This document shows, piece after piece, positions 8,915-18,338 of a stretch of 64,000 nucleotides of DNA (positions within the stretch are counted from its first letter, which is position 1; each line of letters begins with the position of its first letter). The DNA comes from Pseudomonas kermanshahensis. GTDB lineage: Bacteria; Pseudomonadota; Gammaproteobacteria; Pseudomonadales; Pseudomonadaceae. The notes beneath the pieces were generated by a model. The model was given only the letters and a program-made list of their open reading frames with translations, did not search any database and was not told the origin of the DNA. The position numbers were made by a program, and so were the translations under genes. The stretch spans positions 4,760,001 to 4,824,000 of the forward strand of contig NZ_JABWRY020000001.1 in the NCBI RefSeq assembly GCF_014269205.2. The letters are read 5' to 3'.

Positions 8915-9394
8915 ATGCCTTCGAGCCTCGACCGCACCGACCGCGCCCTGCTCGCTGCCCTGCAGGACAACGCCCGCCTTACCGTCTCCGAACTCGCTGA
9001 CCAGGTTGCGCTGACCACCTCGCCTTGCTGGCGGCGGGTCAAATTGCTGGAAGATAACGGCTATATCACCGGGTACCAGGCCATTCTTTCCCCTAAGTCA
9101 TTGGGGTTTGGCGTAACCGCTTTTGTCAGCATCATGATGGATTCGCATACCAAAGACATGGCATTGGCTTTTGAGAAGCGGTTGATGGAAATACCCGAAA
9201 TCGTTGCCTGCCATAATATTTCCGGGCGCTATGACTTCTTGCTGGAAATACTGGCGCGGGACCTTGAGTCGTTTGGGGAATTCACCCGGGAAGTACTGCA
9301 GCGGTTGCCGGGCGTTAAGGAAATTTATTCGAGTTTTTCATATAAGGCAGTGAAAGAGAGGCGCGTGATTCCTGTGTCGGAAAAGCATATCTGA
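8915..9394 (+). CDS. mdeR: Lrp/AsnC-family regulator of methionine gamma-lyase
   Basis: The 159-residue protein has the Lrp architecture: an N-terminal helix-turn-helix (LDRTDRALLAALQDNARLTVSELADQVALTTSPCWRRVKLLEDNGYI, residues 4-50) and a C-terminal RAM/ligand domain (residues about 65-150). The gene is divergent from mdeA, and P. putida MdeR is the described activator of mdeA in response to L-methionine. The start has an AGGAGG site 7 nt upstream. Late codons become less GC-biased than in neighbours, which fits its place at the edge of an accessory island. Confidence 0.92.
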   Translation: MPSSLDRTDRALLAALQDNARLTVSELADQVALTTSPCWRRVKLLEDNGYITGYQAILSPKSLGFGVTAFVSIMMDSHTKDMALAFEKRLMEIPEIVACHNISGRYDFLLEILARDLESFGEFTREVLQRLPGVKEIYSSFSYKAVKERRVIPVSEKHI

Positions 9395-9398
9395 TTCA

Positions 9399-9424
9399 GA
9401 CCTTTCCGAACGGCAGGAAGGGTC
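9399..9424 (+). terminator. Hairpin after mdeR
   Basis: GACCTTTCC-GAACGGCA-GGAAGGGTC folds into a 9-bp stem (one G-T pair) five nt after the mdeR stop. There is no T-tract, so termination is only likely. Confidence 0.45.
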
Positions 9425-9506
9425 CTACCGATGGATAGGCTGCAACTGACATACTGCACATTCAATACACGAAAAGCTTTGCCATGTAGTGATCAGGAGA
9501 ACCTAC

Positions 9507-11824
9507 ATGGCACAGGACAAAACGTATTATCTCACCGAAGGGCTTTGGATTAGTGCCGCTGCCCCCACGGGTGCTGAACTCAGGTTGCTGGGTGGCGCTG
9601 GAGGCGGACCAGGCGGAGGGGGCTGGGGGCTGAGTGAAGGCTACCCTCGCGGTACCAGCCCAACCAAAAATGATATTGCGCGGGTCATTTCAACACGGAG
9701 AGTGTTGACAGAGGAATATCAGGTCATCGAGAAAGACCACGAAGAAAAATATACTCAAGAGATAAACCAGCTCCCAGAAACGATTGCCGCATTAAAAGCT
9801 CAAATCAGATCCGACGCGCAGAACACACCCAACCAATCTTTAAAAGCAATAGTTGAACAACAGGTTTTGACCTCACGTATCAGCCAGATGCGTGAGAACT
9901 ACCTGCAGATTTTACCCGACGCAAATAGCTATTTTGGCGTACCCGCGTTCTATAAGCGCGGCGATTCAATGATGAGTCGGTTTCTCGACCCTGGCTTCAT
10001 CGAATCAACAACGGGTGAAGCCTTGGGTGCGGAATGGGCCACAAAACTGCAGAGGTCGTGGGACGGCGCCTATCGTTTACACCTGCTAGCCCAGAAGCAT
10101 CAGTCGCTAGCGGATGAACTCAAAGGGCTGGCAGTGCAGGTAGATGAAGAGGAGCTGACCCAGCAGCCTTTAGACCTGTTGAAGGTGATTGCGCGTAGAA
10201 CAGCTCAGATTCACGTCGAGCGGCAAATTCACTTCGAATGTTTGCCTAATGTTATTCAGCATGAGCTCGGGCAAACCGTCATTGAGGACGCGTACACACT
10301 CGCCCAAACGTTCAATGCTTACTTGGCCACCGCCTCTGCTCTGGTGCAGAGCAAACAATCGCAAATACCGCAGTACCCAGATCAAAATCCGCGGATCAGC
10401 AGCCCTCTGTCGAAACCCCAACTAGAAGGACTGTTGCATCTTGTGGATGAGCAAAGATTGCGCCGAGCTGGTCAGCGCTGGAAGGAATATCACCAGGCCC
10501 TTGCATTGAGCGAATCGATCAGGTTCCTCGATACCTTCACAAGTGCTACGCAGAATCTTAACCAGCGCGCGGCCGAGGTTGAACACTTACAAGCTCAGTT
10601 TGCAGCGCAACAGGCGGCGACTGAGGAAGCCGCTCGGCTACAGGCTGAGGCTGAGCGCCTGGCTGCCGAGGAAGTGGTGAGGCAGCAAGCCGAAACTGAG
10701 CGTTTAGCTGCCGAGGCGGAACGGCAGCAGCTCGAGAAGTTGCTCAAACGTATAAGTTACAACCACGAAGGCCGACTGGCGGCATCGGTCCCTGCAATCA
10801 TCCCCATCGGTGCTGCAACGTTCGCAATCGCCGAGACCGCCTATACAGCCTTAGGGGCTGCAATATCTGCAGCTTTGACCAGGATTATTGCGGCTTCCAC
10901 TCCCGCCCTAGCGGTGGGCTCCCTGGCTATGGCCTGGCCGTCGACGTTGGCCAACAGCGAACGTCACTACCTCATCAGCACGCCCCTCGCTAACCTTTCA
11001 CCTCCGAACGGTCCGGATCTAGTCGCCCTTGCCCTCTCATCAACCAGTATCGATTTACCTTACCTTCTTGCTGGGGCCGAAGACCAACATGGGCTGGATC
11101 TCTACGTGGTACCTGGCGCTAAGCCAGTACCCGTTCGCGCCGCGACGTTCGACAGCGAGCGCCAGCTTTACAGCCTGGCACTGGAGAACCCTCAGCGAAT
11201 TCTGACCTGGACCCCAGCCAGCGCACCGGGGATGAACAGGGAAGCTCTACCAGTCTTCCGCCGGCACCACCTGGGACTGTCGTTTACACCGGCAGCAGCC
11301 TTAATCCTTTAAGCACCGAGCAGGACGGTTATCCGGCTCTGGAGCTACTGGATCAAGAACGGCTGATCATCACCTTTCCGCTTGATTCGGGTTTGCCGCC
11401 TATTCTGGTGGTGTTCAAGAGCCCGCGATATGAGCCAGGGATTGCTACAGGGTTAGGCTCGCCAATCACTGGTATCTGGCTCGATGAAGCAGCCAGGCAG
11501 ACCGGGGCAGAAATTCCAACGCAGATTGCGGATGTGCTGAGGGGACGGGAATTTCGAGATTTCGATGCTTTCCGAGCCGCATTCTGGAAGGCTGTAGCCG
11601 AATACCCCGAGCTGTCTAGTCAATTTAACACTGCAAATAGAAATCTCATGGCTAGAGGACACGCCCCCAAAGCACGTGACAAAGATCACTACAAGGGGCA
11701 CGCTACTTTTATACTTCATCACGTGATTCCAATTTCCGAACATGGAGCTGTATACGATGCTGACAACTTGAAGATTGTCACGCCAGCAGCGCATCACAAC
11801 ATACATTACGGGGCATCAGAATGA
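9507..11824 (+). pseudogene. S-type pyocin / colicin-like DNase bacteriocin, frameshifted
   Basis: The first frame runs from ATG 9507 (AGGAGA site at 9495) to a stop at 11310-11312. The second frame continues without interruption through 11824. Switching frame at about 11253-11257, where one base is missing after CTACCAGTC, joins LPV to LPPAPPGTVVYTGSSLNPL and then to the canonical pyocin-S region ITFPLDSGLPPILVVFKSPR. Restored, the product is about 772 residues. It has a Gly-rich N-terminus (residues 26-45), coiled-coil segments, an Ala/Glu-rich helix at about 360-410, a hydrophobic translocation-type segment (about 425-475), the pyocin-S domain, and an HNH/beta-beta-alpha-Me DNase ending LHHVIPISEHGAVYDADN and TPAAHHNIHYG, with the expected zinc and catalytic histidines. 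As read, the nuclease is not made. A sequencing error in the CC run is the main alternative. GC is lower than in the flanks. Confidence 0.85.
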
Positions 11825-12084
11825 CTCCAAAAAACAGCATATCTGAGTTCACAGAACTGGAGTTCCTTGAATTTATAACTTCAATTACAAACCCACCCAA
11901 CAATATAAGCGAACAGGTTTTAGATTCACACATCATGAGATTTAAATCGCTAAGCGAACATCCGAATGGCTCGGACTTAATATACTGGCCTGAGGCAGAC
12001 GGCCTTGATACGCCAGAGGAAATCGTACGCATCATAAAAGAGTGGCGCGCAGCTAACGGCAAGCCAGGATTTAAAGCAGAGTAA
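11821..12084 (+). CDS. Colicin E2/E9-type DNase immunity protein
   Basis: The 87-residue protein belongs to the Im2/Im7/Im8/Im9 family. It has the invariant segment DLIYWPEADGLDTPEEIVRIIKEWRAANGKPGFK, corresponding to the DLIYYP plus helix-IV region that grips the DNase. The preceding helix II (SEQVLDSHIMRFKSLSEHPNG) is the specificity element. The second Tyr of the usual YY pair is Trp here. Its ATG overlaps the stop of the nuclease frame (ATGA), the standard coupled arrangement. It is intact although the bacteriocin is frameshifted. Codon use is AT-rich compared with flanking genes. Confidence 0.93.
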   Translation: MTPKNSISEFTELEFLEFITSITNPPNNISEQVLDSHIMRFKSLSEHPNGSDLIYWPEADGLDTPEEIVRIIKEWRAANGKPGFKAE

Positions 12085-12088
12085 ATCC

Positions 12089-12112
12089 AACACCCCGCTC
12101 ATGCGGGGTGTT
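12089..12112 (+). terminator. Terminator after the immunity gene
   Basis: AACACCCCGC-TCAT-GCGGGGTGTT forms a perfect 10-bp stem starting five nt after the immunity stop. Confidence 0.8.
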
Positions 12113-12168
12113 ACTCCTTAAAAATTAGTGCGTTCCAGACCTGTGAGATTTGCACGTCCGGACACAAA

Positions 12169-12197
12169 CAAAAAACCCCGCCGAAGCGGGGTTTTTC
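12169..12197 (-). terminator. Terminator after cysNC
   Basis: AAAAACCCCGC-CGAA-GCGGGGTTTTT: strong stem with T-tract on the minus strand, 15 nt after the cysNC stop. Confidence 0.88.
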
Positions 12198-12212
12198 ATG
12201 CAGCCTCAGCGC

Positions 12213-14114
12213 TTAGATCGCGCCACGCTGACGCAGCACATCCAGCACTTGCTTCACGCCTTCGTCGACACTGGTGTTCTGGGTATCGATCACCAGGTCA
12301 GCGTCCAGCGGCACATCGAACGGGAAGCTTTCACCCGGGATGTTGTCGCCACCGGCAGCATACAGGCCCTGCGGGTCGCGCTCGCGGCAGGCGATTGGCG
12401 AGGCCTGGACGTAAACGGTCACCAAGCGCTCCTTGCCGATCAGCGCCTTGGCCTGTTCGCGGCCTTCGGCATCCGGGGCGACGAAGGCGGCCAGGGTTAG
12501 CATGCCGGCTTCGTTGAACTGGCGCGCCACATGGGCGGCGCGGCGCCAGTTCTCGGTGCGGCCGGCGCGGTCCTGTGGCAGGCCCTTATTCAGGTCGTGG
12601 CGCAAGTTCTGGCCATCGAGCACGTACACTGCACGGCCCATGTCGAACAGCTTGCGCTCCACGGCGTAAGCCAAGGTGCTCTTGCCAGCGCCGGACAGGC
12701 CGCTGAACAGCACGGTAGCCGGCTGCTGACCGAAGCGCAGGGCGCGCTCTTCAGTGGACACGTGAGCCTGCTTGCCATGCTGGCCAGTGCTGCCGTGCGG
12801 CAGCACTGGCTGTGCGATGATCATGCCGGCGCCAACGGTGCCGTTGGTCAGGCGGTCGATGACGATGAATGCACCGGTGGTGCGGTTGCTGTCATAGCCG
12901 TCCAGCGCGATGGCGCTGTCCAGGGACACCTTGACGCGACCGATCTCGTTCAGCTGCAGCGCGCTGGCCGCATCCTTTTCGAGGGTGTTCACATCGACCT
13001 TGTGGGTGATGCTGGCGATCGAGCCCGGCACATAGCTGGTGGCACGCTTGATGTCGTATTTCTTGCCGGGGAGCATGGGCTCTTCGGCCATCCACACCAG
13101 CATCGCGTCGAACTGGTCGGTCACCGGCGGGACGTTGTCGGCATGAACCAACAGGTCGCCACGGGAGATGTCGATCTCGTCTTCCATGGTCAGGGTCACG
13201 GCCTGGCCTGGGCCGGCGTTTTCCAGCTCACCTTCGTAGGTGACGATGGACTTGACCCGGCTGCTCTTGCCAGACGGCAGCACGACGATTTCGTCGCCCT
13301 TGTGCACCACGCCACTGGCGAGGGTGCCGGCAAAGCCGCGGAAGTTCAGGTTCGGACGGTTGACGTACTGCACCGGGAAGCGCAGGTCGGTGAAGTTGCG
13401 GTCGGCCGCGACTTCCACGGTCTCGAGGATTTCCATCAGCGCAGGGCCGGTGTACCACGGCGAACGCTCGCTGCGGTTGACCACGTTGTCGCCCTTGAGC
13501 GCCGACATCGGCACGAAGTGCAGGCTGCTCGGCGTCAGGTTGATGGCATCGGCGAACTTCAGGTAGTCGGCCTTGATGTCTTCGAACACGCCTTCGTCGA
13601 ACCCTTTGAGGTCCATCTTGTTGACGGCGACGACGATGTGCTTGATGCCCAGCAACGAGGCGATGTAGCTGTGACGACGGGTCTGGGTCTGCACGCCGTA
13701 GCGGGCATCGACCAGGATGATCGCCAGGTCACAGGTGGATGCACCGGTGGCCATGTTACGGGTGTACTGCTCGTGGCCCGGTGTGTCGGCAATGATGAAC
13801 TTGCGCTTGGCGGTGGAGAAGTAGCGGTAGGCGACATCGATGGTGATGCCCTGCTCGCGCTCGGCCTGCAGGCCGTCGACCAGCAGCGCCAGGTCGACTT
13901 CTTCGCCGGTGGTGCCGGACTTCTTCGAATCACGGGTGATGGCTTCGAGGTGGTCCTCGTAGATCATCTTCGAGTCGTGCAGCAGGCGCCCGATCAGGGT
14001 GCTCTTGCCGTCGTCGACGTTGCCGCAGGTCAGGAAACGCAGCAGTTCCTTGCGCTCGTGCTGGGCCAGGTAGGCGAGGATGTCCTCGCTGATCAGATCA
14101 GATTGGTGCGACAT
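12213..14114 (-). CDS. cysNC: Bifunctional sulfate adenylyltransferase large subunit / APS kinase
   Basis: This 633-residue fusion activates sulfate: with CysD the N-terminal GTPase part makes adenylyl sulfate, and the C-terminal part phosphorylates it to PAPS. The EF-Tu-like GTPase motifs are visible: [10 protein letters not shown] (about residues 31-40), [17 protein letters not shown], and NKMD. Beta-barrel domains follow, and the APS kinase begins about residue 460 with its own P-loop in [11 protein letters not shown]. The CysN-CysC fusion is usual in Pseudomonas. It lies 15 nt downstream of cysD on the same strand, forming the cysD-cysNC operon, probably CysB-controlled. Confidence 0.97.
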   Translation of the reverse strand: MSHQSDLISEDILAYLAQHERKELLRFLTCGNVDDGKSTLIGRLLHDSKMIYEDHLEAITRDSKKSGTTGEEVDLALLVDGLQAEREQGITIDVAYRYFSTAKRKFIIADTPGHEQYTRNMATGASTCDLAIILVDARYGVQTQTRRHSYIASLLGIKHIVVAVNKMDLKGFDEGVFEDIKADYLKFADAINLTPSSLHFVPMSALKGDNVVNRSERSPWYTGPALMEILETVEVAADRNFTDLRFPVQYVNRPNLNFRGFAGTLASGVVHKGDEIVVLPSGKSSRVKSIVTYEGELENAGPGQAVTLTMEDEIDISRGDLLVHADNVPPVTDQFDAMLVWMAEEPMLPGKKYDIKRATSYVPGSIASITHKVDVNTLEKDAASALQLNEIGRVKVSLDSAIALDGYDSNRTTGAFIVIDRLTNGTVGAGMIIAQPVLPHGSTGQHGKQAHVSTEERALRFGQQPATVLFSGLSGAGKSTLAYAVERKLFDMGRAVYVLDGQNLRHDLNKGLPQDRAGRTENWRRAAHVARQFNEAGMLTLAAFVAPDAEGREQAKALIGKERLVTVYVQASPIACRERDPQGLYAAGGDNIPGESFPFDVPLDADLVIDTQNTSVDEGVKQVLDVLRQRGAI

Positions 14115-14129
14115 GGAGTAACCCTGAAA

Positions 14130-15047
14130 TTAGAAGTAGCCTTGGCGTTTCTTGTCTTCCATGGAGCCGGCGCCATCGTGGTCGATGACACGGCCCTGGC
14201 GTTCGGACGTACGGGTCAGGAGCATTTCCTGAATGATGTCCGTCAGGGTCTCGGCTTCGGACTCGACAGCCCCCGTCAACGGGTAGCAACCGAGGGTACG
14301 GAAACGCACCTTCTTCTTGACGATGCGGGCCTTTTCTTCCTCGGAAAGGTGCTCGAGGATGCGCTCGTCGTCGATCATGATCAGGGTGCCGTTCTTCTCG
14401 ATGACTTCACGCTCGGCGGCAAAGTACAGCGGCACGATCGGGATGCCTTCGAGGTAGATGTACTGCCAGATGTCCAGCTCGGTCCAGTTCGACAGCGGGA
14501 AGACGCGGATCGACTCGCCCTTGTTGACCTTGCCGTTGTACACGTTCCACAGCTCGGGGCGCTGGTTCTTAGGGTCCCAGCGGTGTTTGCTGTCGCGGAA
14601 CGAGTAGACGCGTTCCTTGGCGCGCGACTTCTCTTCGTCACGGCGGGCACCACCGAAGGCGGCGTCGAAACCATGCTTGTCCAGCGCCTGCTTGAGGCCC
14701 TGGGTCTTCATGATATCGGTGTGCTTGGAGCTGCCATGGGTGAAGGGGTTGATGCCCTGCGCCACACCCTCAGGGTTGACGTGGGTGATCAGCTCCAGGC
14801 CCATTTCCTCGACCATCTTGTCGCGGAAGCTGTACATCTCCTGGAATTTCCACTGGGTGTCGACGTGCATCACCGGGAACGGCAGCTTGCCCGGGAAGAA
14901 GGCCTTGCGCGCCAGGTGCAGCATCACGGCGGAATCCTTGCCGATCGAGTACAGCATCACCGGGTTGTCGAACTCGGCGGCCACCTCGCGGATGATGTGG
15001 ATGCTCTCCGCCTCCAGCTGTTTCAAGTGCGTCAGTTTGTCGACCAT
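14130..15047 (-). CDS. cysD: Sulfate adenylyltransferase small subunit
   Basis: The 305-residue ATP-sulfurylase catalytic subunit belongs to the PAPS-reductase-like PP-loop superfamily. The pyrophosphate-binding motif [21 protein letters not shown] lies at about residues 30-50, and [28 protein letters not shown] in the second half is diagnostic of CysD. The C-terminus ends [12 protein letters not shown]. Length matches the family. First gene of the cysD-cysNC unit; the upstream region of about 140 nt before the REP pair would hold the promoter, but I could not define it. Confidence 0.97.
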   Translation of the reverse strand: MVDKLTHLKQLEAESIHIIREVAAEFDNPVMLYSIGKDSAVMLHLARKAFFPGKLPFPVMHVDTQWKFQEMYSFRDKMVEEMGLELITHVNPEGVAQGINPFTHGSSKHTDIMKTQGLKQALDKHGFDAAFGGARRDEEKSRAKERVYSFRDSKHRWDPKNQRPELWNVYNGKVNKGESIRVFPLSNWTELDIWQYIYLEGIPIVPLYFAAEREVIEKNGTLIMIDDERILEHLSEEEKARIVKKKVRFRTLGCYPLTGAVESEAETLTDIIQEMLLTRTSERQGRVIDHDGAGSMEDKKRQGYF

Positions 15048-15202
15048 GGCTACTCACGAAAAACGATCTTATGGACGGCCTGCGGGCCGTGTTCGAGCGA
15101 GCCACTTTATCACAGCGGCTGATTCTATTTAGGAGGCGGGCTAGATCGAAACAATCTAACGATATGACTGGGGGTTTGGGCTCTGGCTACTCACCACCGG
15201 TC

Positions 15203-15292
15203 GTTGTAGGGGCAGCCTTGTGCTGCGAAGAGGCCAGTGGTGGCACTTTACCTGTACCGGCCTCTTCGCAGCGCAAGGCTGCTCCTGCAGGG
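15203..15292. repeat. REP pair, CAGCCTTG/CAAGGCTG family
   Basis: One unit (TTGTAGGGGCAGCCTTGTGC... onward) and one inverted unit (CTTCGCAGCGCAAGGCTGCT...) face each other between cysD and the Nif3-family gene. Confidence 0.85.
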
Positions 15293-15313
15293 GCTGTGGG
15301 AGATCCGGAAGGG

Positions 15314-16072
15314 TTAGATCGGGTTCGGGCAGTCGATGAACAGATGCTCGACGGCGAAGCGCCGGGCCAGGTAGTCGCCCAGGGCCTGCACGCCATAGCG
15401 CTCGGTGGCATGGTGCCCGGCGGCGATGAAGCTGACGCCGTTTTCGCGAGCACTGTGGAAGGTCTGTTCCGACGCCTCGCCACTGATGAACAGGTCGACC
15501 CCTGCGGCAATCGCGGTATCGATATACCCCTGCCCGCCCCCGGTGCACCAGCCCACCCGGCGGATCATCTGCTCGCCTTCAACCAGCAACGGCTCACGCC
15601 CCATCACCTCTTGCACCCGCCGGGCAAAATCCCGTGCAGTCATCGGCTCGGCCAGCGAACCGACCAAGCCAACCACTTTCGGGTTTTCCGGGTCCAGCGG
15701 CCCCTCGACGGTGATATCCAACTGGCGCGCCAGCTGCACGTTGTTGCCCACCTCCGGGTGTACATCCAGCGGCAGGTGGAACGCCAGCAGGCTGATGTCG
15801 TGCTTGAGCAGGGTTTTCAAACGGCGCTGCTTGATCCCCGTGATGCAGGGGTTCTCGCCCTTCCAGAAGTAGCCATGGTGCACCAGCACCAGGTCGGCCT
15901 CGGCCTCGACCGCAGCATCCAGCAACGCTTGGCTGGCCGTGACACCGCTGACAATGCGGCTGACCTGCGGACGGCCCTCGACTTGCAGCCCGTTGGGGCA
16001 ATAATCCTGGATCTTCGCACTGCCCAGGTAGCGCTCGGCTTCCTCGACCAGGGTGTTCAGAGCGACGGCCAT
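15314..16072 (-). CDS. Nif3-like dinuclear metal center hexameric protein
   Basis: The 252-residue protein belongs to the Nif3/YbgI/DUF34 family. Metal-site motifs are LVLVHHGYFWKGE (about residues 62-74), the LPLDVHPEVGNN segment, and SGEASEQTFHSARENGVSFIAAGHHATERYG near the C-terminus, whose His and Glu residues complete the dinuclear site. It is often annotated as GTP cyclohydrolase 1 type 2 on weak grounds; the true reaction is unsettled. Divergent from algW, with a 214-nt intergenic region. Confidence 0.92.
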   Translation of the reverse strand: MAVALNTLVEEAERYLGSAKIQDYCPNGLQVEGRPQVSRIVSGVTASQALLDAAVEAEADLVLVHHGYFWKGENPCITGIKQRRLKTLLKHDISLLAFHLPLDVHPEVGNNVQLARQLDITVEGPLDPENPKVVGLVGSLAEPMTARDFARRVQEVMGREPLLVEGEQMIRRVGWCTGGGQGYIDTAIAAGVDLFISGEASEQTFHSARENGVSFIAAGHHATERYGVQALGDYLARRFAVEHLFIDCPNPI

Positions 16073-16286
16073 GAAAATCTCCTCGAAATCTGCGTTTTTG
16101 CCGGGTTCAACACCCGTATACTGGCGGCCATTATGAGCCGTCGCCGGCCTTGGGGAAACCGGCGTCAGCCGCCTGGGTGCAGGCCAGACAAGCCTTCGCC
16201 GATCAGCGGTTTCAGGTGTATGATCGCGCGCGCTCGCGCCCCGTGGCGCTGCTATCTGGCTCCCGCCCTACTCCCAGGATTCGTTC

Positions 16287-17447
16287 ATGTTCAAGGCTCT
16301 GCGTTATTTTGGCTGGCCCCTGCTCACCGGTGTGTTGATCGCCATGCTGATCATCCAGCGCTTCCCGCAATGGGTCGGCCTGCCCAGCCAGGACGTCAAC
16401 CTGCAGCAGGCCCCGCAAACCACCCGGATCATGCAGGGCCCGGTGTCGTATGCCGACGCCGTGACCCTGGCCGCACCGGCGGTGGTCAACCTGTACACCA
16501 CCAAGGTGGTCAACAAGAGCGCCCATCCACTGTTCGAAGACCCGCAGTTCCGCCGCTTCTTTGGCGACAACCTGCCTAAGCAGAAGCGCTGGGAGTCGAG
16601 CCTGGGCTCGGCGGTAATCATGAGCCCCGAGGGCTACCTGCTGACCAACAACCACGTCACCAGTGGCGCCGACCAGATCGTGGTAGCGCTCAAGGATGGC
16701 CGCGAGACCTTGGCGCGGGTGATCGGCAGCGACCCGGAAACCGACCTGGCGGTGCTGAAGATCGACTTGAAGAGCCTGCCGGCCATCACCATCGGCCGCT
16801 CCGACAACATCCACATTGGTGATGTCTCGCTGGCCATCGGCAACCCCTTTGGCGTCGGCCAGACCGTGACCATGGGCATCATCAGTGCCACCGGCCGTAA
16901 CCAGCTGGGCCTGAACAACTACGAAGACTTCATCCAGACCGACGCGGCGATCAACCCGGGTAACTCCGGCGGTGCACTGGTCGATGCCAACGGCAACCTG
17001 ATCGGCATCAACACGGCCATTTTCTCCAAGTCCGGCGGCTCCCAGGGCATTGGTTTTGCCATCCCGGTGAAGCTGGCGCTGGAAGTGATGAAGTCGATCG
17101 TCGAACACGGCCAGGTGATCCGTGGCTGGCTGGGCATCGAAGTGCAGCCGCTGAGCCAGGAACTGGCTGAGTCGTTCGGCATGCAGAATCGCCCAGGCAT
17201 CGTCGTGGCGGGGATCTTCCGCGAAGGGCCGGCGCAAAAAGCCGGGCTGCAGCTGGGTGACGTGATCATGAGCATCAACGGCGAGCCGGCGGGTGACGGG
17301 CGCAAGTCGATGAACCAGGTGGCGCGGATCAAGCCCAACGAGAAGATCACCATCGAGGTGATGCGCAATGGGCAGCAACTGAAGCTGGTCGCCGAGGTGG
17401 GGCTGCGGCCGCCGCCTGCTCCGGCGACGACTCAGGAAGAGAAGTAA
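16287..17447 (+). CDS. algW: Periplasmic DegS-type serine protease AlgW
   Basis: This 386-residue HtrA/DegS-family protease has a single N-terminal membrane anchor (residues about 8-24). The catalytic triad is visible: His in LTNNHVTSGADQ, Asp in SDPETDLAVLKID, and Ser in NPGNSGGALVDANG. A single PDZ domain follows (about residues 265-355; GIVVAGIFREGPAQKAGLQLGDVIMSINGEP). One PDZ and a membrane anchor distinguish AlgW/DegS from MucD/DegP. In P. aeruginosa AlgW cleaves MucA in response to misfolded outer-membrane proteins and so frees AlgU, the sigma factor that drives algD. The alginate operon lies 13 kb away in this window. Confidence 0.93.
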   Translation: MFKALRYFGWPLLTGVLIAMLIIQRFPQWVGLPSQDVNLQQAPQTTRIMQGPVSYADAVTLAAPAVVNLYTTKVVNKSAHPLFEDPQFRRFFGDNLPKQKRWESSLGSAVIMSPEGYLLTNNHVTSGADQIVVALKDGRETLARVIGSDPETDLAVLKIDLKSLPAITIGRSDNIHIGDVSLAIGNPFGVGQTVTMGIISATGRNQLGLNNYEDFIQTDAAINPGNSGGALVDANGNLIGINTAIFSKSGGSQGIGFAIPVKLALEVMKSIVEHGQVIRGWLGIEVQPLSQELAESFGMQNRPGIVVAGIFREGPAQKAGLQLGDVIMSINGEPAGDGRKSMNQVARIKPNEKITIEVMRNGQQLKLVAEVGLRPPPAPATTQEEK

Positions 17448-17450
17448 CAC

Positions 17451-17556
17451 TGGGGCTGCTTTGCAGCCCATTCGCAGCGCAAGGCTGCTCCTACAGGGGG
17501 ATCGCATTGCCTTGTAGGAGCAGCCTTGCGCTGCGAATGGGCCGCAAAGCGGCCCC
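17451..17556. repeat. REP pair, GCAAGGCTGCTCC family
   Basis: Two inverted copies (CATTCGCAGCGCAAGGCTGC ... GCAGCCTTGCGCTGCGAATG) plus outer complementary GGGGCTGCTTTGC/GCAAAGCGGCCCC arms lie between convergent algW and aapP, likely ending both transcripts. Confidence 0.88.
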
Positions 17557-17563
17557 AACAGCA

Positions 17564-18328
17564 TCAGTGCAGAATCTGGCTCAAGAACAACTTGGTCCGA
17601 TCACTGCGCGGCCGATCGAAGAAATCATCCGGCGCCGCCTGCTCCACAATCTCCCCCTTGTCCATGAAGATCACCCGGTTCGCCACGGTGCGGGCAAAGC
17701 CCATCTCGTGGGTGACACACAGCATGGTCATGCCGTCCTCGGCCAGGCCCACCATGGTATCGAGCACTTCCTTGACCATCTCTGGGTCGAGCGCCGACGT
17801 CGGCTCGTCGAACAGCATGATCTTCGGTTTCATGCACAGCGCCCGGGCAATCGCCACACGCTGCTGTTGGCCGCCTGACAACTGCCCCGGGTACTTGTGC
17901 GCCTGCTCAGGGATACGCACCCGCTCCAGATAATGCATGGCGATTTCCTCGGCCTTGCGCCGCGGCATCTTGCGCACCCACATCGGCGCCAGTGTGCAGT
18001 TTTCCAGAATGCTCAGGTGCGGGAACAAGTTGAAGTGCTGGAACACCATGCCCACCTCACGGCGGATCGCCTCGATCTGCTTGAGGTCGTTGGTCAGCTC
18101 GACGCCATCGACGACGATGCGCCCCTGCTGGTGCTCTTCAAGCCGGTTAAGGCAGCGGATGGTAGTCGACTTGCCCGACCCGGATGGCCCGCACAGCACG
18201 ATGCGCTCGCCCTGGCGCACATTCAGGTTGATGTCCTTGAGCACATGGAACTGGCCGTACCATTTGTTCACACCCTGCATCTGGATGATGCCTTCGGGGC
18301 CAGCAGGCTGCTTGATCGCTTCACTCAT
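17564..18328 (-). CDS. aapP: General L-amino acid ABC transporter ATPase
   Basis: This 254-residue ATPase energises the AapJQMP importer. It carries Walker [10 protein letters not shown] (about residue 45), signature [15 protein letters not shown], Walker [15 protein letters not shown], and the H-loop CVTHEMGFA. An open frame extends further upstream, but the family N-terminus [25 protein letters not shown] starts at the ATG at 18328, preceded by AGGAGTTTCGAA, and that start leaves only a 10-nt gap to aapM. Last gene of the operon. Confidence 0.94.
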   Translation of the reverse strand: MSEAIKQPAGPEGIIQMQGVNKWYGQFHVLKDINLNVRQGERIVLCGPSGSGKSTTIRCLNRLEEHQQGRIVVDGVELTNDLKQIEAIRREVGMVFQHFNLFPHLSILENCTLAPMWVRKMPRRKAEEIAMHYLERVRIPEQAHKYPGQLSGGQQQRVAIARALCMKPKIMLFDEPTSALDPEMVKEVLDTMVGLAEDGMTMLCVTHEMGFARTVANRVIFMDKGEIVEQAAPDDFFDRPRSDRTKLFLSQILH

Positions 18329-18338
18329 TTCGAAACTC

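Noticed and set aside
9425..9506. PrtN P-box upstream of the bacteriocin
   Set aside because: Only one reverse-strand ATTGAATGT is seen; the described P-box needs several spaced repeats.
9507..11824. Reading the bacteriocin as two separate genes
   Set aside because: The second frame has no start with a ribosome-binding site before the pyocin-S domain, and residues across the join match the family in order.
12085..12212. Attachment site or integrase remnant next to the bacteriocin
   Set aside because: Only two terminators lie here; no direct repeat pairs with the mdeR side and no tRNA end is present.
16096..16125. Sigma-70 promoter TTGCCG...TATACT before algW
   Set aside because: The best-looking -35 gives only 13 nt of spacing; other -35 choices are weak, so I did not list it.
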